A DNA stretch of 64,000 nt from Actinoplanes sp. L3-i22 (GTDB taxonomy: Bacteria; Actinomycetota; Actinomycetes; Mycobacteriales; Micromonosporaceae): assembly GCF_019704555.1 (NCBI RefSeq), contig NZ_AP024745.1, positions 442,501-506,500 on the forward strand, in the 5' to 3' direction. A model generated the notes under the pieces. The model worked only from the letters and a program-made list of their open reading frames with translations, was not told the origin of the DNA and made no database searches. Numbering within the stretch: position 1 is the first letter of the stretch; each line of letters starts with the position of its first letter. Both the position numbers and the translations under genes were made by a program. This document shows positions 36,111 through 44,479 of the stretch, one piece after another.

Positions 36111-37292
36111 TCAGGGGATTCTGAGCAGCGGGGCGGGGTCGCCGGAGCGCCAGGTCGCGGGGAGGGCGGCGAGAAAATCCGCGGCCGCCGCGGTGTGCAG
36201 GCTGCCGGCGCGAGCGCCGGGCACGATGCTGGTTCCGCTCACCGGCACCAGGCGTACGCCGTCGGCATAGAGCTGGGTCGCCCCGGTCACCGGCCCGCTC
36301 GCCAGTGGTGCCGGCGCCCGCCCGGCCAGGGCCGACAGCAGCGGCTCGAGCAGCGTCAGCGCCGCGACCAGCCCGGCATAGGGATTGCCGGGCAGGCTGA
36401 CCACCCAGCGGCCGTCCGGCAGCTCGGCCAGCCCCTGTGGATGTCCCGGCCGGCACGCCACCCCGCGCACGTGCCACGTCGCGCCCAACTCGGCCAGGAC
36501 ATCGTGCAGGTGATCGGCGGCCCCGGCGGACGACGAGCCGCTCACCGCGATCACCTCGGCGTCGGCCGACTCCAGCGCGGTGACCAGCGCCTCCGGCCGA
36601 TCCGGCAGGCGGGTGCTCCCGGCGAGCCGGCCGCCGGCCCGGGCGGTGACCGCGGTGACCAGCCCGGTGAAGCTGTCCCGCACCTGACCCGGGCCGGGCT
36701 GTCCGCTGGTGATCACCTCGTCGCCGGTCACGAACAGCGCGACCGCCGGCGGCCGATGGGTGCACAGCTCCTCGACGCCGGCCTGGACGGCCGCGGCCGC
36801 CGTGGCCGCGGTGACCGGGCGGCCCGCGTCGACCAGCAGGTCGCCCGGGTTGAGGTCCTCACCGGCCCGGCGGATGTGCGGACCCCGGATCTCGCCGGTC
36901 ACCCGGTCGCCGGCGCGGGTGCAGTGCTCGTACGGCAGGATCGCCGCCGCGCCGGCCGGCACGACCGCGCCCGTGCCGATCTCCGTCGCGGTGCCGGGCC
37001 GCATCGTCGCGGGCTCGCCGGGGCCGGCCAGCAGACGGCCGGTGACCTGCCACGGGCCGGGGCCGCGGACCGCGTACCCGTCCATCGCCGCGGTGTCGAA
37101 CGCCGGCACCGCGACCGCGGCCCGCAGCGGCGCGGCCAGAATCCGGCCGATCGCGGCGTCCGGTGTGGTTCGCTCGGCGGGGAGCGGGCCGGCCAGGTCG
37201 CGGGCGGTGGCCTGGGCCCGCACCCACGGCATTCCGGGGCCGTGCGGCCGGCGCGCCGGTGCGGTCATGGTGGCCTGCTCCATCTCGGTCAC
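36111..37292 (-). CDS. moeA: molybdopterin molybdenumtransferase
   Basis: About 393 residues. MoeA inserts molybdate into adenylylated molybdopterin to finish the molybdenum cofactor. Seen: VPAFDTAAMDGYAVRG (about 62-77), EIGTGAVVPAGAAAILPYE, IRRAGEDLNPGDLLVDAG, the MPT-binding fold VALFVTGDEV and SGSSSAGAADHLHDVL, and LPGNPYAGLV near residue 315. The usual GTSxG of related proteins is replaced here by GSSSAG. The GTG at 37292 is uncertain; ATG 37283 or 37268 would also serve. It is divergent from the HTH-TOBE regulator and modABC, which supply molybdate. Confidence 0.9.
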   Translation of the reverse strand: MTEMEQATMTAPARRPHGPGMPWVRAQATARDLAGPLPAERTTPDAAIGRILAAPLRAAVAVPAFDTAAMDGYAVRGPGPWQVTGRLLAGPGEPATMRPGTATEIGTGAVVPAGAAAILPYEHCTRAGDRVTGEIRGPHIRRAGEDLNPGDLLVDAGRPVTAATAAAAVQAGVEELCTHRPPAVALFVTGDEVITSGQPGPGQVRDSFTGLVTAVTARAGGRLAGSTRLPDRPEALVTALESADAEVIAVSGSSSAGAADHLHDVLAELGATWHVRGVACRPGHPQGLAELPDGRWVVSLPGNPYAGLVAALTLLEPLLSALAGRAPAPLASGPVTGATQLYADGVRLVPVSGTSIVPGARAGSLHTAAAADFLAALPATWRSGDPAPLLRIP

Positions 37293-37452
37293 GGCGGCAT
37301 GGTGTCCTGTCGATGATGTGCCACCGGGGCGACGCCGGCCGCGGCGGGCGGTGCGGAGCCGCAGCTGCGATCACGTCTCGTCATGATGGCCTGAATCTGC
37401 GCGTGAGTAACGACATGTTGGCTGGCAACTGCGAATGATTAGGGTGAGTGGC

Positions 37453-37860
37453 ATGACGGTGTTCCAGATCGGCGAGGCGGCCGGGTTGCTCGGGGTCAGC
37501 CCGGACACGGTGCGCCGCTGGGTCGACGCGGGCCGGCTCGCCGCGTCCCGTGACGAGCACGGGCACCGGGTGATCGACGGGGTGGAGCTGGCCGGTTTCG
37601 TCCGTGCCCAGGCCGCCGATCCGGACGATCGCTCGGACAGCTCCTCGGCCCGTAACCGGCTGCGCGGGATCGTGACCGCGGTGGTCAAGGACACCGTCAT
37701 GGCTCAGGTGGACATTCAGGCCGGTCCGTTCCGGGTGGTGTCGCTGATGAGTCGGGAGGCCGTCGACGAGCTGGACCTGCAGGTCGGCTCGGTGGCGGTG
37801 GCTGTGATCAAATCGACCACCGTCGTGGTGGAGCGGGCCACTTTGGGGAGGACCAGTTGA
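37453..37860 (+). CDS. HTH-TOBE molybdate-responsive regulator
   Basis: 135 residues. The N-terminal MerR/excisionase-like helix-turn-helix (FQIGEAAGLLGVSPDTVRRWVDAGRL, about 3-28; RVIDGVELAGF) is joined to one TOBE/Mop domain (about 65-130: NRLRGIVTAVVKDTVMAQVDIQAG, VGSVAVAVIKSTTVVV), which binds molybdate or tungstate. It is a compact stand-in for ModE. ATG 37453 is chosen because GGTGAG lies six bases upstream. Its stop overlaps the TTG start of modA, so it is the first gene of the mod operon and probably regulates it. Confidence 0.9.
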   Translation: MTVFQIGEAAGLLGVSPDTVRRWVDAGRLAASRDEHGHRVIDGVELAGFVRAQAADPDDRSDSSSARNRLRGIVTAVVKDTVMAQVDIQAGPFRVVSLMSREAVDELDLQVGSVAVAVIKSTTVVVERATLGRTS

Positions 37861-38651
37861 AACTCAAGTTCGCGGCGGCAGGTCTCGCGACCGTGCTGGC
37901 GTTCGGCCTGGCCGGTTGCGGTGACGACACGTCGTCCGGCACGCCGGCGGCCGGCGGCAGCAGCTCGAGCGCCGTCACCGGCACGGTGACCGTGTTCGCG
38001 GCGGCGTCGCTGACCGAGTCGTTCACCACGCTCGGCAAGCAGTTCGAGGCGGCGCACCAGGGCACCACGGTGAAGTTCAACTTCGCCGGCAGCTCGGCGC
38101 TGGCCACCCAGATCAACCAGGGCGCCCCGGCCGACGTGTTCGCCTCGGCGTCGCCGAAGACCATGACCACCGTCACCGAGGCCGGCAACGGCGCCGGCGC
38201 GGCCACCACGTTCGTCAAGAACCAGCTGGTGATCGCGGTGGCGAAGGGCAACCCGAAGAAGATCGCCGGGCTCGCCGACCTGACCAAGCCGGGCCTCAAG
38301 GTGGCGCTCTGCGCCGACGCCGTGCCCTGCGGCGCCGCGGCCAAGACCGCGCTGGAGGCCTCCGGGGTCAAGCTCACCCCGGTCACCCTGGAGCAGGACG
38401 TGAAGGCGGCGCTGTCCAAGGTCAAGCTGGGCGAGGTGGACGCGGCGCTGGTCTACCGCACCGACGCCCAGGTCTCCACCGCCGACGTGGACGCGGTCGA
38501 GTTCCCCGAGTCGGCCAAGGCGATCAACGACTACCCGATCGTGGTGCTGAAGAACGCCGCCAACCCGGCCGGCGGTCAGGCGTTCGTCGACTACGTGCTG
38601 TCGGCCGACGGCAAGACCGTGCTGACCGCAGCGGGGTTCCAGGCACCGTGA
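37857..38651 (+). CDS. modA: molybdate ABC transporter, substrate-binding lipoprotein
   Basis: 264 residues with a lipobox LAGC (Cys about 21). VTVFAAASLTESFTTLGKQFEA, FNFAGSSALATQINQGAPADVFASAS and EQDVKAALSKVKLGEVDAALVYRTDA are hallmarks of ModA; the Ser residues of AASL and SSAL and the late Tyr hold the oxyanion. The start is a TTG overlapping the regulator stop, with GGGGAGG upstream. First transporter gene of modABC. Confidence 0.95.
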   Translation: MKLKFAAAGLATVLAFGLAGCGDDTSSGTPAAGGSSSSAVTGTVTVFAAASLTESFTTLGKQFEAAHQGTTVKFNFAGSSALATQINQGAPADVFASASPKTMTTVTEAGNGAGAATTFVKNQLVIAVAKGNPKKIAGLADLTKPGLKVALCADAVPCGAAAKTALEASGVKLTPVTLEQDVKAALSKVKLGEVDAALVYRTDAQVSTADVDAVEFPESAKAINDYPIVVLKNAANPAGGQAFVDYVLSADGKTVLTAAGFQAP

Positions 38652-39472
38652 CGACGGCCCCGGCGGTGGTGCCGCGACGGTCGGGCACCGCCGCCCGGGT
38701 CCCGGTGGCCCTGCTCGTGCCCGCGATCGGCGGGCTGATCTTCCTGGTCCTGCCGCTGGCCGGGCTCCTCTGGCGGACCCCGTGGGCGACATTGCCGCAG
38801 CGGCTCGCCGAGCCGGAGGTGCGCGAGGCGCTGAAGCTCTCGCTGCTCACCGCGAGCCTGGCCACCCTGCTCTGCCTGTTCCTCGGCGTTCCGCTGGCCT
38901 GGCTGCTGGCCCGGGTCGACTTTCCGGGCCGGCGCCTGGTCCGGGCGCTGATCACCGTGCCGCTGGTGCTGCCCCCGGTGGTCGGCGGCATCGCCCTGCT
39001 GCTCGCCCTGGGCCGGCGTGGCCTGCTCGGCAGCTGGCTGGACTCGACGTTCGGGGTGACGCTGCCGTTCACCACCACCGGCGTGGTGATCGCCGAGGCG
39101 TTCGTGGCGATGCCGTTCCTGGTGATCTCGGTCGAGGGCGCGCTGCGGGGCGCCGACACCCGGTTCGAGGAGGCCGCCGCCACCCTCGGGGCGACCCGCT
39201 GGACCACCTTCACGCACGTGACGTTGCCGCTGGTGGCGCCTGGGATCGCGGCCGGTGGGGTGCTCTGCTGGGCGCGGGCGCTGGGCGAGTTCGGGGCGAC
39301 GATCACGTTCGCCGGGAACTATCCGGGGATCACGCAGACCATGCCGCTCGCGGTCTACCAGACCATGGAGAGCGGCGACCTGGACGGAGCGGTGGTGCTG
39401 AGCCTGCTCCTGCTGGCCGTGTCGGTGACCATCCTGGCCGCCCTCCGCGACCGCTGGCTGACCGCGCCATGA
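38648..39472 (+). CDS. modB: molybdate ABC transporter permease
   Basis: 274 residues with about six membrane segments. The EAA loop EEAAATLGATRWTTFTHVTLPLVAPGIAAG (about 177-206) docks the ATPase. The GTG start overlaps the modA stop by four bases, and the end overlaps modC. Length and hydrophobic pattern match ModB; FAGNYPGITQTMPLAVYQTME is typical of the subfamily. Confidence 0.94.
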   Translation: MTTAPAVVPRRSGTAARVPVALLVPAIGGLIFLVLPLAGLLWRTPWATLPQRLAEPEVREALKLSLLTASLATLLCLFLGVPLAWLLARVDFPGRRLVRALITVPLVLPPVVGGIALLLALGRRGLLGSWLDSTFGVTLPFTTTGVVIAEAFVAMPFLVISVEGALRGADTRFEEAAATLGATRWTTFTHVTLPLVAPGIAAGGVLCWARALGEFGATITFAGNYPGITQTMPLAVYQTMESGDLDGAVVLSLLLLAVSVTILAALRDRWLTAP

Positions 39473-40533
39473 CCGCTTCCGATCATCAGCTGGAGCCGCT
39501 GCTCGACGCCCGTCTGGTGGTGCGGCGCGGCGACTTCCTGCTGGATGTCGAGCTGTCGATCGGCCGGGGCGAGACGGTCGCCCTGCTCGGGCCGAACGGG
39601 GCCGGCAAGACCACCGCCCTGCGCGCGCTGGCCGGGCTCACCCCGCTCTCCGCCGGGCACCTGACCGTGGCCGGGGCGGACCTGTCGACCACCCCGCCCG
39701 AGCATCGCCGGGTCGGCGTGGTGTTCCAGGACTACCTGCTGTTCCCGCACCTCAGCGCGCGGGACAACGTGGCGTTCGGGCCGCGCCGGCAGGGCGCCGA
39801 CCGGCGGGCCGCGCACGCCACCGCGGACCGCTGGCTGGACCGGGTCGGGCTGGCCGACCTCGGCCGCCGCAAGCCGCGGAGCCTCTCCGGCGGCCAGGCG
39901 CAGCGGGTCGCGCTGGCCCGGGCACTCGCCGTCGACCCGGTGCTGTTGCTGCTCGACGAGCCACTGGCCGCGCTTGACGCGCGCACCCGGCTGGAGACCC
40001 GGGCCGAGCTGCACCGGCACCTGTCCGCGCACCCGGGCGCGACGCTGCTGGTCACGCACGATCCGCTGGACGCGCTGGTGCTCGCCGACCGGTTGATCAT
40101 CATCGAGGGCGGACGGGTGGTCCAGGAGGGCGACGCGGCGACGATCACCGCCCGGCCGCGGACCGACTATGTCGCCCAGTTGGTCGGCCTCAACCTGTTC
40201 CGCGGGCAGGCCGACGGTCACGCCGTACGGCTGGAAAATGGTTTTGTCCTGACCGCGACCGACAGCGTGGCGGGCGACGCGTTCGTCGCCTTCCCCCCGG
40301 CGGCCGTCGCGTTGCACCCGCAGCGACCGGACGGCAGCCCGCGCAACACCTGGCCGGCGACCCTGACCGACATCCAGCGGCACGGCGACAACCTGCGGGT
40401 CCGGCTGGACGGCCCGATCGTGGTCGCCGCCGACATCACCCCGGCCGCCGCGGCGCACCTCGACCTGGCCCCGGGGCGTGAGCTGTGGGCGGCCGTCAAA
40501 GCCAGCGAGACCCGGGCATATCCCGCCACGTGA
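39469..40533 (+). CDS. modC: molybdate ABC transporter ATP-binding protein
   Basis: 354 residues: Walker [10 protein letters not shown] (about residue 43), LSGGQAQR, Walker B LLLLDEPLAALD and the switch His in LLVTHDPLDA. The C-terminal TOBE-like region (about 285-350) can bind molybdate for trans-inhibition. The ATG overlaps the modB stop (ATGA). Energises molybdate import; last gene of the operon that begins with the HTH-TOBE regulator. Confidence 0.94.
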   Translation: MTASDHQLEPLLDARLVVRRGDFLLDVELSIGRGETVALLGPNGAGKTTALRALAGLTPLSAGHLTVAGADLSTTPPEHRRVGVVFQDYLLFPHLSARDNVAFGPRRQGADRRAAHATADRWLDRVGLADLGRRKPRSLSGGQAQRVALARALAVDPVLLLLDEPLAALDARTRLETRAELHRHLSAHPGATLLVTHDPLDALVLADRLIIIEGGRVVQEGDAATITARPRTDYVAQLVGLNLFRGQADGHAVRLENGFVLTATDSVAGDAFVAFPPAAVALHPQRPDGSPRNTWPATLTDIQRHGDNLRVRLDGPIVVAADITPAAAAHLDLAPGRELWAAVKASETRAYPAT

Positions 40534-40609
40534 CGCTATGACCGATCCGGTATGACTTCCTGGAGATCAACCACAGCTCATTCATAGAGTTCAATGTTTC
40601 GCTGCGCCC

Positions 40610-41554
40610 ATGACACCGACACCTGATCCTGACAACGACGCGTACGTCCGCGAGGTGCACGACAAGGGCCTCACCTTCGACCTGGGCACGATGTCCCGGC
40701 GCCGGATGCTCGCCGTGCTCGGCGGCACCGGGGCGATCGCGGTCGCCGGCGGCGCCGTGCTGCTCGGCGGGGACGCCGAGGCCGAGGCGGCGACGATCAG
40801 CTGCGCCGAGGAGGTCGAGTCGGAGACGGCCGGCCCGTTCCCCGCCGACGGCTCGAACGGCATCGACGTGCGGACCGTGTCCGGCGTGGTCCGCAGCGAC
40901 ATCCGGCGCTCGTTCGGCGCGTCCACCACCAAGGCCGGCGGGGTGCCGCTCTACTTCAGCCTGCTGGTCCAGGATCTGGACTGCAAGCCGCTGGCCGGCG
41001 CCGCGGTCTACGTCTGGCACTGCGACCGGGAGGGGCGCTACTCGCTCTACTCCTCGGGGGTGACCGAGGAGAACTACCTGCGCGGCATCCAGGTCACCGA
41101 CCGGTTCGGCCGGGTGAGCTTCACCAGCGTCTTCCCGGCCTGCTACACCGGCCGCTGGCCGCACATCCACTTCGAGGTCTACTCGTCGCTGACCGACGCG
41201 ACCGGGGGCGCCGGGCCGATCCGCAAGACGTCGCAGATCGCGTTCCCGGAGGAGATCGCCGACCGGGTCTACGCCGAGGCGCCCGGTTACGAGCAGAGCG
41301 TCACGAACATGGAGCGCATCACGCTCGTCTCCGACATGGTGTTCGGCGACGACCTCGCGGCCCGGGAGATGGCCACGGTGGTGGGCGACCCGCGGTTCGG
41401 CTACGTCGCGCTGCTCCAGATCACCGTCGACCCGACCGCGGTCGAGGTGCCCGGTGGTCCCGGTGGCCCGGGCGGCCCCGGTGGTCCCGGCGGCCCGAGC
41501 GGTCCCCCGCCCAGCGGCCCGCCGCCGACCGCCTCACCCAGCCCGACCGTGTAG
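40610..41554 (+). CDS. Tat-exported intradiol ring-cleavage dioxygenase-like protein
   Basis: 314 residues. The long n-region leads to a twin-arginine motif SRRRMLAVLGG (about 29-39) and a hydrophobic stretch, so export of a folded iron protein is likely. The Fe(III) ligands of intradiol dioxygenases appear as Tyr in DREGRYSLY, Tyr in ENYLRG and two His in RWPHIHFEVY. Such secreted forms may open aromatic rings of lignin-type compounds; the substrate is unknown. The C-terminus is a collagen-like run of GGP triplets followed by a Pro/Ser tail (about 280-314). Confidence 0.88.
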   Translation: MTPTPDPDNDAYVREVHDKGLTFDLGTMSRRRMLAVLGGTGAIAVAGGAVLLGGDAEAEAATISCAEEVESETAGPFPADGSNGIDVRTVSGVVRSDIRRSFGASTTKAGGVPLYFSLLVQDLDCKPLAGAAVYVWHCDREGRYSLYSSGVTEENYLRGIQVTDRFGRVSFTSVFPACYTGRWPHIHFEVYSSLTDATGGAGPIRKTSQIAFPEEIADRVYAEAPGYEQSVTNMERITLVSDMVFGDDLAAREMATVVGDPRFGYVALLQITVDPTAVEVPGGPGGPGGPGGPGGPSGPPPSGPPPTASPSPTV

Positions 41555-41581
41555 CACCCGGTTCGGCGCAGGACGTCCAGC

Positions 41582-42067
41582 TCAGGGAAGGGGGAGCCCC
41601 GAGCTGGACCCCGCGAGGATCCGCTGACTGAGCGCCGACCAGGTCGCCAGTTCGGCCGGCGTCAGCGCGGCGAACCACTCGGCGACCGCGGCCTCGTCGC
41701 CGGTGTCGCGCTCCGCCCAGTAACGGGCGCCGGCCTCGGTCGGGACCAGGCGCCGGCGGCGTTTGTCGGCCGGATCCGGCTCGATCCGCAACATGCCCTT
41801 GCGCTCCAGTGCCGCGACCAGCTGCGCCGCGTTCTGATGGGTGGTGCCCATCGCGGCGGCGGCCTCGGTGAGCGCCGGCGTGCCGAGCGCGCGGACCGCG
41901 GTGAGCAGCGCGGCCTGCTGCGTGGTCAGGCCGTCGGCACGAAGCCGGTCGTCCATCAGGTAGCGCAGGCGCTGGCCGAGGAGCAGAGCGAGCCGGAACG
42001 CCCGGACCGGGGGCGTGAGCTGCGAATCCGGGCCCAGATCGAAGAGGGTCTGTTCAGGCGGGGGCAT
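41582..42067 (-). CDS. MarR-family transcriptional regulator
   Basis: 161 residues with a winged helix: TTQQAALLTAVRALGTPALTEAAAAMGTTHQNAAQLVAALERKGML (about 50-95), then a wing DPADKRRRRLVPTEAG. It is divergent from a macrolide-type glycosyltransferase with 18 bases between the start codons. Two palindromes cover that gap. It probably represses both genes until a ligand, perhaps the glycosyltransferase substrate, is present. Confidence 0.9.
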   Translation of the reverse strand: MPPPEQTLFDLGPDSQLTPPVRAFRLALLLGQRLRYLMDDRLRADGLTTQQAALLTAVRALGTPALTEAAAAMGTTHQNAAQLVAALERKGMLRIEPDPADKRRRRLVPTEAGARYWAERDTGDEAAVAEWFAALTPAELATWSALSQRILAGSSSGLPLP

Positions 42068-42106
42068 CGGCAATATATTACACACATGGTTCGCAATATA
42101 TTGCCG
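42068..42106. promoter_or_regulatory. paired MarR operators over a divergent promoter
   Basis: CGGCAATATATT (42068-42079) and AATATATTGCCG (42095-42106) are perfect inverted arms. Each also contains the smaller palindrome AATATATT, and the right copy is a 12-base perfect palindrome GCAATATATTGC (42094-42105). The right copy lies inside codons 3-7 of the glycosyltransferase. An AT-only core in this GC-rich DNA is very likely a regulator site. Confidence 0.75.
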
Positions 42107-43354
42107 AACTCGGGTGTCTGCCTGCTGCCGCACTGTGCGTACCTGTCGGAGACCTCCCGGATCATCGAGATCCACCGGGCGCTGGGGGATCGCGGGATCG
42201 TCCCGCGCGTCGCCACCTACGGCGGCACCTACGAGTCGGCGTTGCAGGCGGCCGGCATCGACTACGACCTGATCGGCCCGCGGATGGACGCGTCCCGCTG
42301 CGCGCGGTTCCTGCGGGAGCAGCCCAGCAGCGGCCCGGTGTGGCAGAGCGCGTACAGCGACGACGAGCTCCGGGCCTACGTGCTCGCCGAGGCCGGTTAC
42401 TTCCGCGCGCACGGCGTGACGACCGCGGTCACCGGCTTCTCGCTGACCACCACGCTCTCCACCCGGGTCGCCGGGATCCGTCTGGTCGGCGAGCACTCGG
42501 CGAGCTGGGTCCCGCCGATGTTCGAGCGGGGCCTGCTTCCCGCGCCGTCGAAACCGTTCCTCGGCATCCGGTCGGCCTGGTTGTCCAACCGGATGCCGCC
42601 GCGGGTCAGGTTCTACTGTGGTGGATTCAACCGGATCGCGCGTGAGCTGGGCGTTCCCGGGATTCCGAGCACCGCGGCGCTGGTCCTCGGCGACCTCACC
42701 CTGGTCACCGAGGTGCCCGAGGTGCTGGGCGTCTCCGGGGCGGAGATCGAGGCGTGGCGACCCGGGCGCGGCTACCGCTCGTCGACCCGGCTGCGGGTGA
42801 CCGGCCCGCTCTTCGCGCATCTGCCGATCCCGCTGCCGGCCGAGGTCGCCGCGTTCCTGGACGGTCCGGGCCCGATCGTCTACGTCGCGATCACGTCCAG
42901 CCCACCGGCCCTGATCCGGGCGGTCGTCCGGGCGCTGCGGCCGCTCCGGGCCCGGATCCTGGTCGCCGGAACCGTCCACGACCTGGCCGATCTGTGCGAC
43001 GACCGGGTCCTGGTCGCCGGCGTCCTGCCCAGTCATCTGGTGATGCCCCGGGTCGATCTGGCGATCACCGCCGGCGGTCAGGGCAGTGTGCAGACCGCGA
43101 TGGCCGCCGGTGTCCCCCTGCTCGGCATCCCGTTGCAGCTCGAGCAGGACCTCAACGTCACCCTGCTGGAACGCCGGGGCGCTGCCCGCTGGGTAGCGCC
43201 CCGGCAGGCCGGCACACCGCGCCTGACGGAGCTGGCCGGCGACCTGCTGACCGATTCCGCCTATCGGCGCGCGGCGCAGGCGATTCGCCGGCTCTACGAC
43301 GCGACCGACGGCCCGGCCAACGCGGCAGAGCAAATTCTTGCGGGTACGGCGTGA
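42086..43354 (+). CDS. glycosyltransferase, GT1/MGT type
   Basis: 422 residues of GT-B fold. The N-terminal acceptor domain starts at once (GVCLLPHCAYLSETSR). The C-terminal nucleotide-sugar domain has VYVAITSSPPALIRAVVRAL, VLPSHLVMPRVDLAITAGGQGSVQTAMAAGVPLLGIP (about 315-352; the usual HHGG is here TAGG) and LQLEQDLN. Macrolide-inactivating and natural-product glucosyltransferases share this pattern, and divergence from a MarR gene suggests inducible detoxification. The replaced histidine in the donor motif is unusual and may affect sugar choice. No ribosome-binding site is visible; leaderless translation is likely. Confidence 0.86.
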   Translation: MVRNILPNSGVCLLPHCAYLSETSRIIEIHRALGDRGIVPRVATYGGTYESALQAAGIDYDLIGPRMDASRCARFLREQPSSGPVWQSAYSDDELRAYVLAEAGYFRAHGVTTAVTGFSLTTTLSTRVAGIRLVGEHSASWVPPMFERGLLPAPSKPFLGIRSAWLSNRMPPRVRFYCGGFNRIARELGVPGIPSTAALVLGDLTLVTEVPEVLGVSGAEIEAWRPGRGYRSSTRLRVTGPLFAHLPIPLPAEVAAFLDGPGPIVYVAITSSPPALIRAVVRALRPLRARILVAGTVHDLADLCDDRVLVAGVLPSHLVMPRVDLAITAGGQGSVQTAMAAGVPLLGIPLQLEQDLNVTLLERRGAARWVAPRQAGTPRLTELAGDLLTDSAYRRAAQAIRRLYDATDGPANAAEQILAGTA

Positions 43355-43363
43355 GCCGCGCGG

Positions 43364-44479
43364 TCAGCGGAACAGCTGGAGCACGGACGCGCCGCCGCAG
43401 GCGAGGACCAGGACCGCGGCCGCGGCGAGGCCGAGGATCATCAGCGGCCGGGCCGGCCTGGTGTGTCGGCTGTCCCGCGGCCCGGGCCGGCTCGGCAACG
43501 GGCCCGGCGGGGTGGACACCGGCCGCGCCGACCCGGCGTACCGCGACGGCCCGCCGTTCATGCTCGCCGCGTCCGCGAAGGCCGGCGGCCGTGCCGATCC
43601 GGCGAACCGCGGCTGCCCGGCCGGGGTGGCCGGCGACAGGTTGGTGAGCATCCGGGTCGGCGTGTCGCCGTCCGCGCTGCGCAGCCGGCGGCACAGCTGG
43701 ATGATCTCGTCCGGCGTGGGCCGGGCCGCCGGGTTCGCCGCGGTGCAGGCGCGGATCACCGCGGCCAGCGCCGGATCGACGCCGTCCAGGTCGATCTGCT
43801 CCTGGACCAGCCGGACATAGATCGATTGAAAAGAGCCTTCGCCGTACGGCCGTCGCCCGGTCGCCGCGTGCGCCATCGTCACGCCGAGCGCGAACACGTC
43901 CGCGGCGGGTGTGAGGTCGTCGCCGTCCACCATCTCCGGCGCGATGTAGCCGGGCGTCCCCATCGACACCCCGGTCAGGGTGAACCCGCTCGCCCCGGCC
44001 GAGCGCGCCAGACCGAAGTCGATCAGCTGCGGCCCGGTCGCCGAGAGGATCACGTTCTGCGGCTTGAGGTCGCGGTGACAGATCCCGTGCCGGTGGATGT
44101 CGCTCAGGCCCTCGGCCACCGCCGCCATCACCTCGGCGCAGGTGCTCGGCGGCATCGGGCCCTCGGTCCGGACCGCCGCGGACAGGGTCGGGCCGGGGAT
44201 GTACTCGGTCGCCATCCAGTACGGCGGCGCGTCCAGCTTGCAGTCGATCAGGGCGGCGGTGTACGCGCTGCGCACGGTCCCGACCATGGTCACCTCGCGA
44301 CGGAACCGGGCCACCGCCTCGCGGTGCTCCAGGTAGTCGGGGCTGATCACCTTGATCGCGGCGGGGCGACCGCCGGGCGAGCGTCCGAGGTAGACGGTGC
44401 CCATTCCGCCGCTGCCGAGGGCCGATTCGATCTCGTACCGGCCGACGCGGAGCGGTTCACCGGGCAGGAGTGGCCGCAT
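43364..44479 (-). CDS. membrane-anchored Ser/Thr protein kinase (PknB type)
   Basis: 371 residues. The kinase domain (about 15-260) has the glycine loop LGSGGMGTVYLG, AIKVI lysine, HRDLKPQNVI catalytic loop, DFGLA, and GTPGYIAPE. A proline-rich linker (about 275-340) and one membrane segment (about 345-365) end just before the C-terminus, so only a few residues lie outside; there is no PASTA or other sensor domain. The ATG 44479 is the last start before the kinase fold, with GAAGGGA upstream. It ends 10 bases from the convergent glycosyltransferase. Partners are unknown. Confidence 0.93.
   Translation of the reverse strand: MRPLLPGEPLRVGRYEIESALGSGGMGTVYLGRSPGGRPAAIKVISPDYLEHREAVARFRREVTMVGTVRSAYTAALIDCKLDAPPYWMATEYIPGPTLSAAVRTEGPMPPSTCAEVMAAVAEGLSDIHRHGICHRDLKPQNVILSATGPQLIDFGLARSAGASGFTLTGVSMGTPGYIAPEMVDGDDLTPAADVFALGVTMAHAATGRRPYGEGSFQSIYVRLVQEQIDLDGVDPALAAVIRACTAANPAARPTPDEIIQLCRRLRSADGDTPTRMLTNLSPATPAGQPRFAGSARPPAFADAASMNGGPSRYAGSARPVSTPPGPLPSRPGPRDSRHTRPARPLMILGLAAAAVLVLACGGASVLQLFR

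Noticed and set aside
41582..43333. 583-codon minus-strand frame joined to the MarR gene
   Set aside because: Only the last 161 codons match MarR. The rest is antisense to the glycosyltransferase, and the MarR start at 42067 sits beside the operator.
42086..43354. Part of a macrolide biosynthesis cluster
   Set aside because: No polyketide synthase or sugar biosynthesis genes are nearby; a stand-alone detoxifying enzyme fits better.
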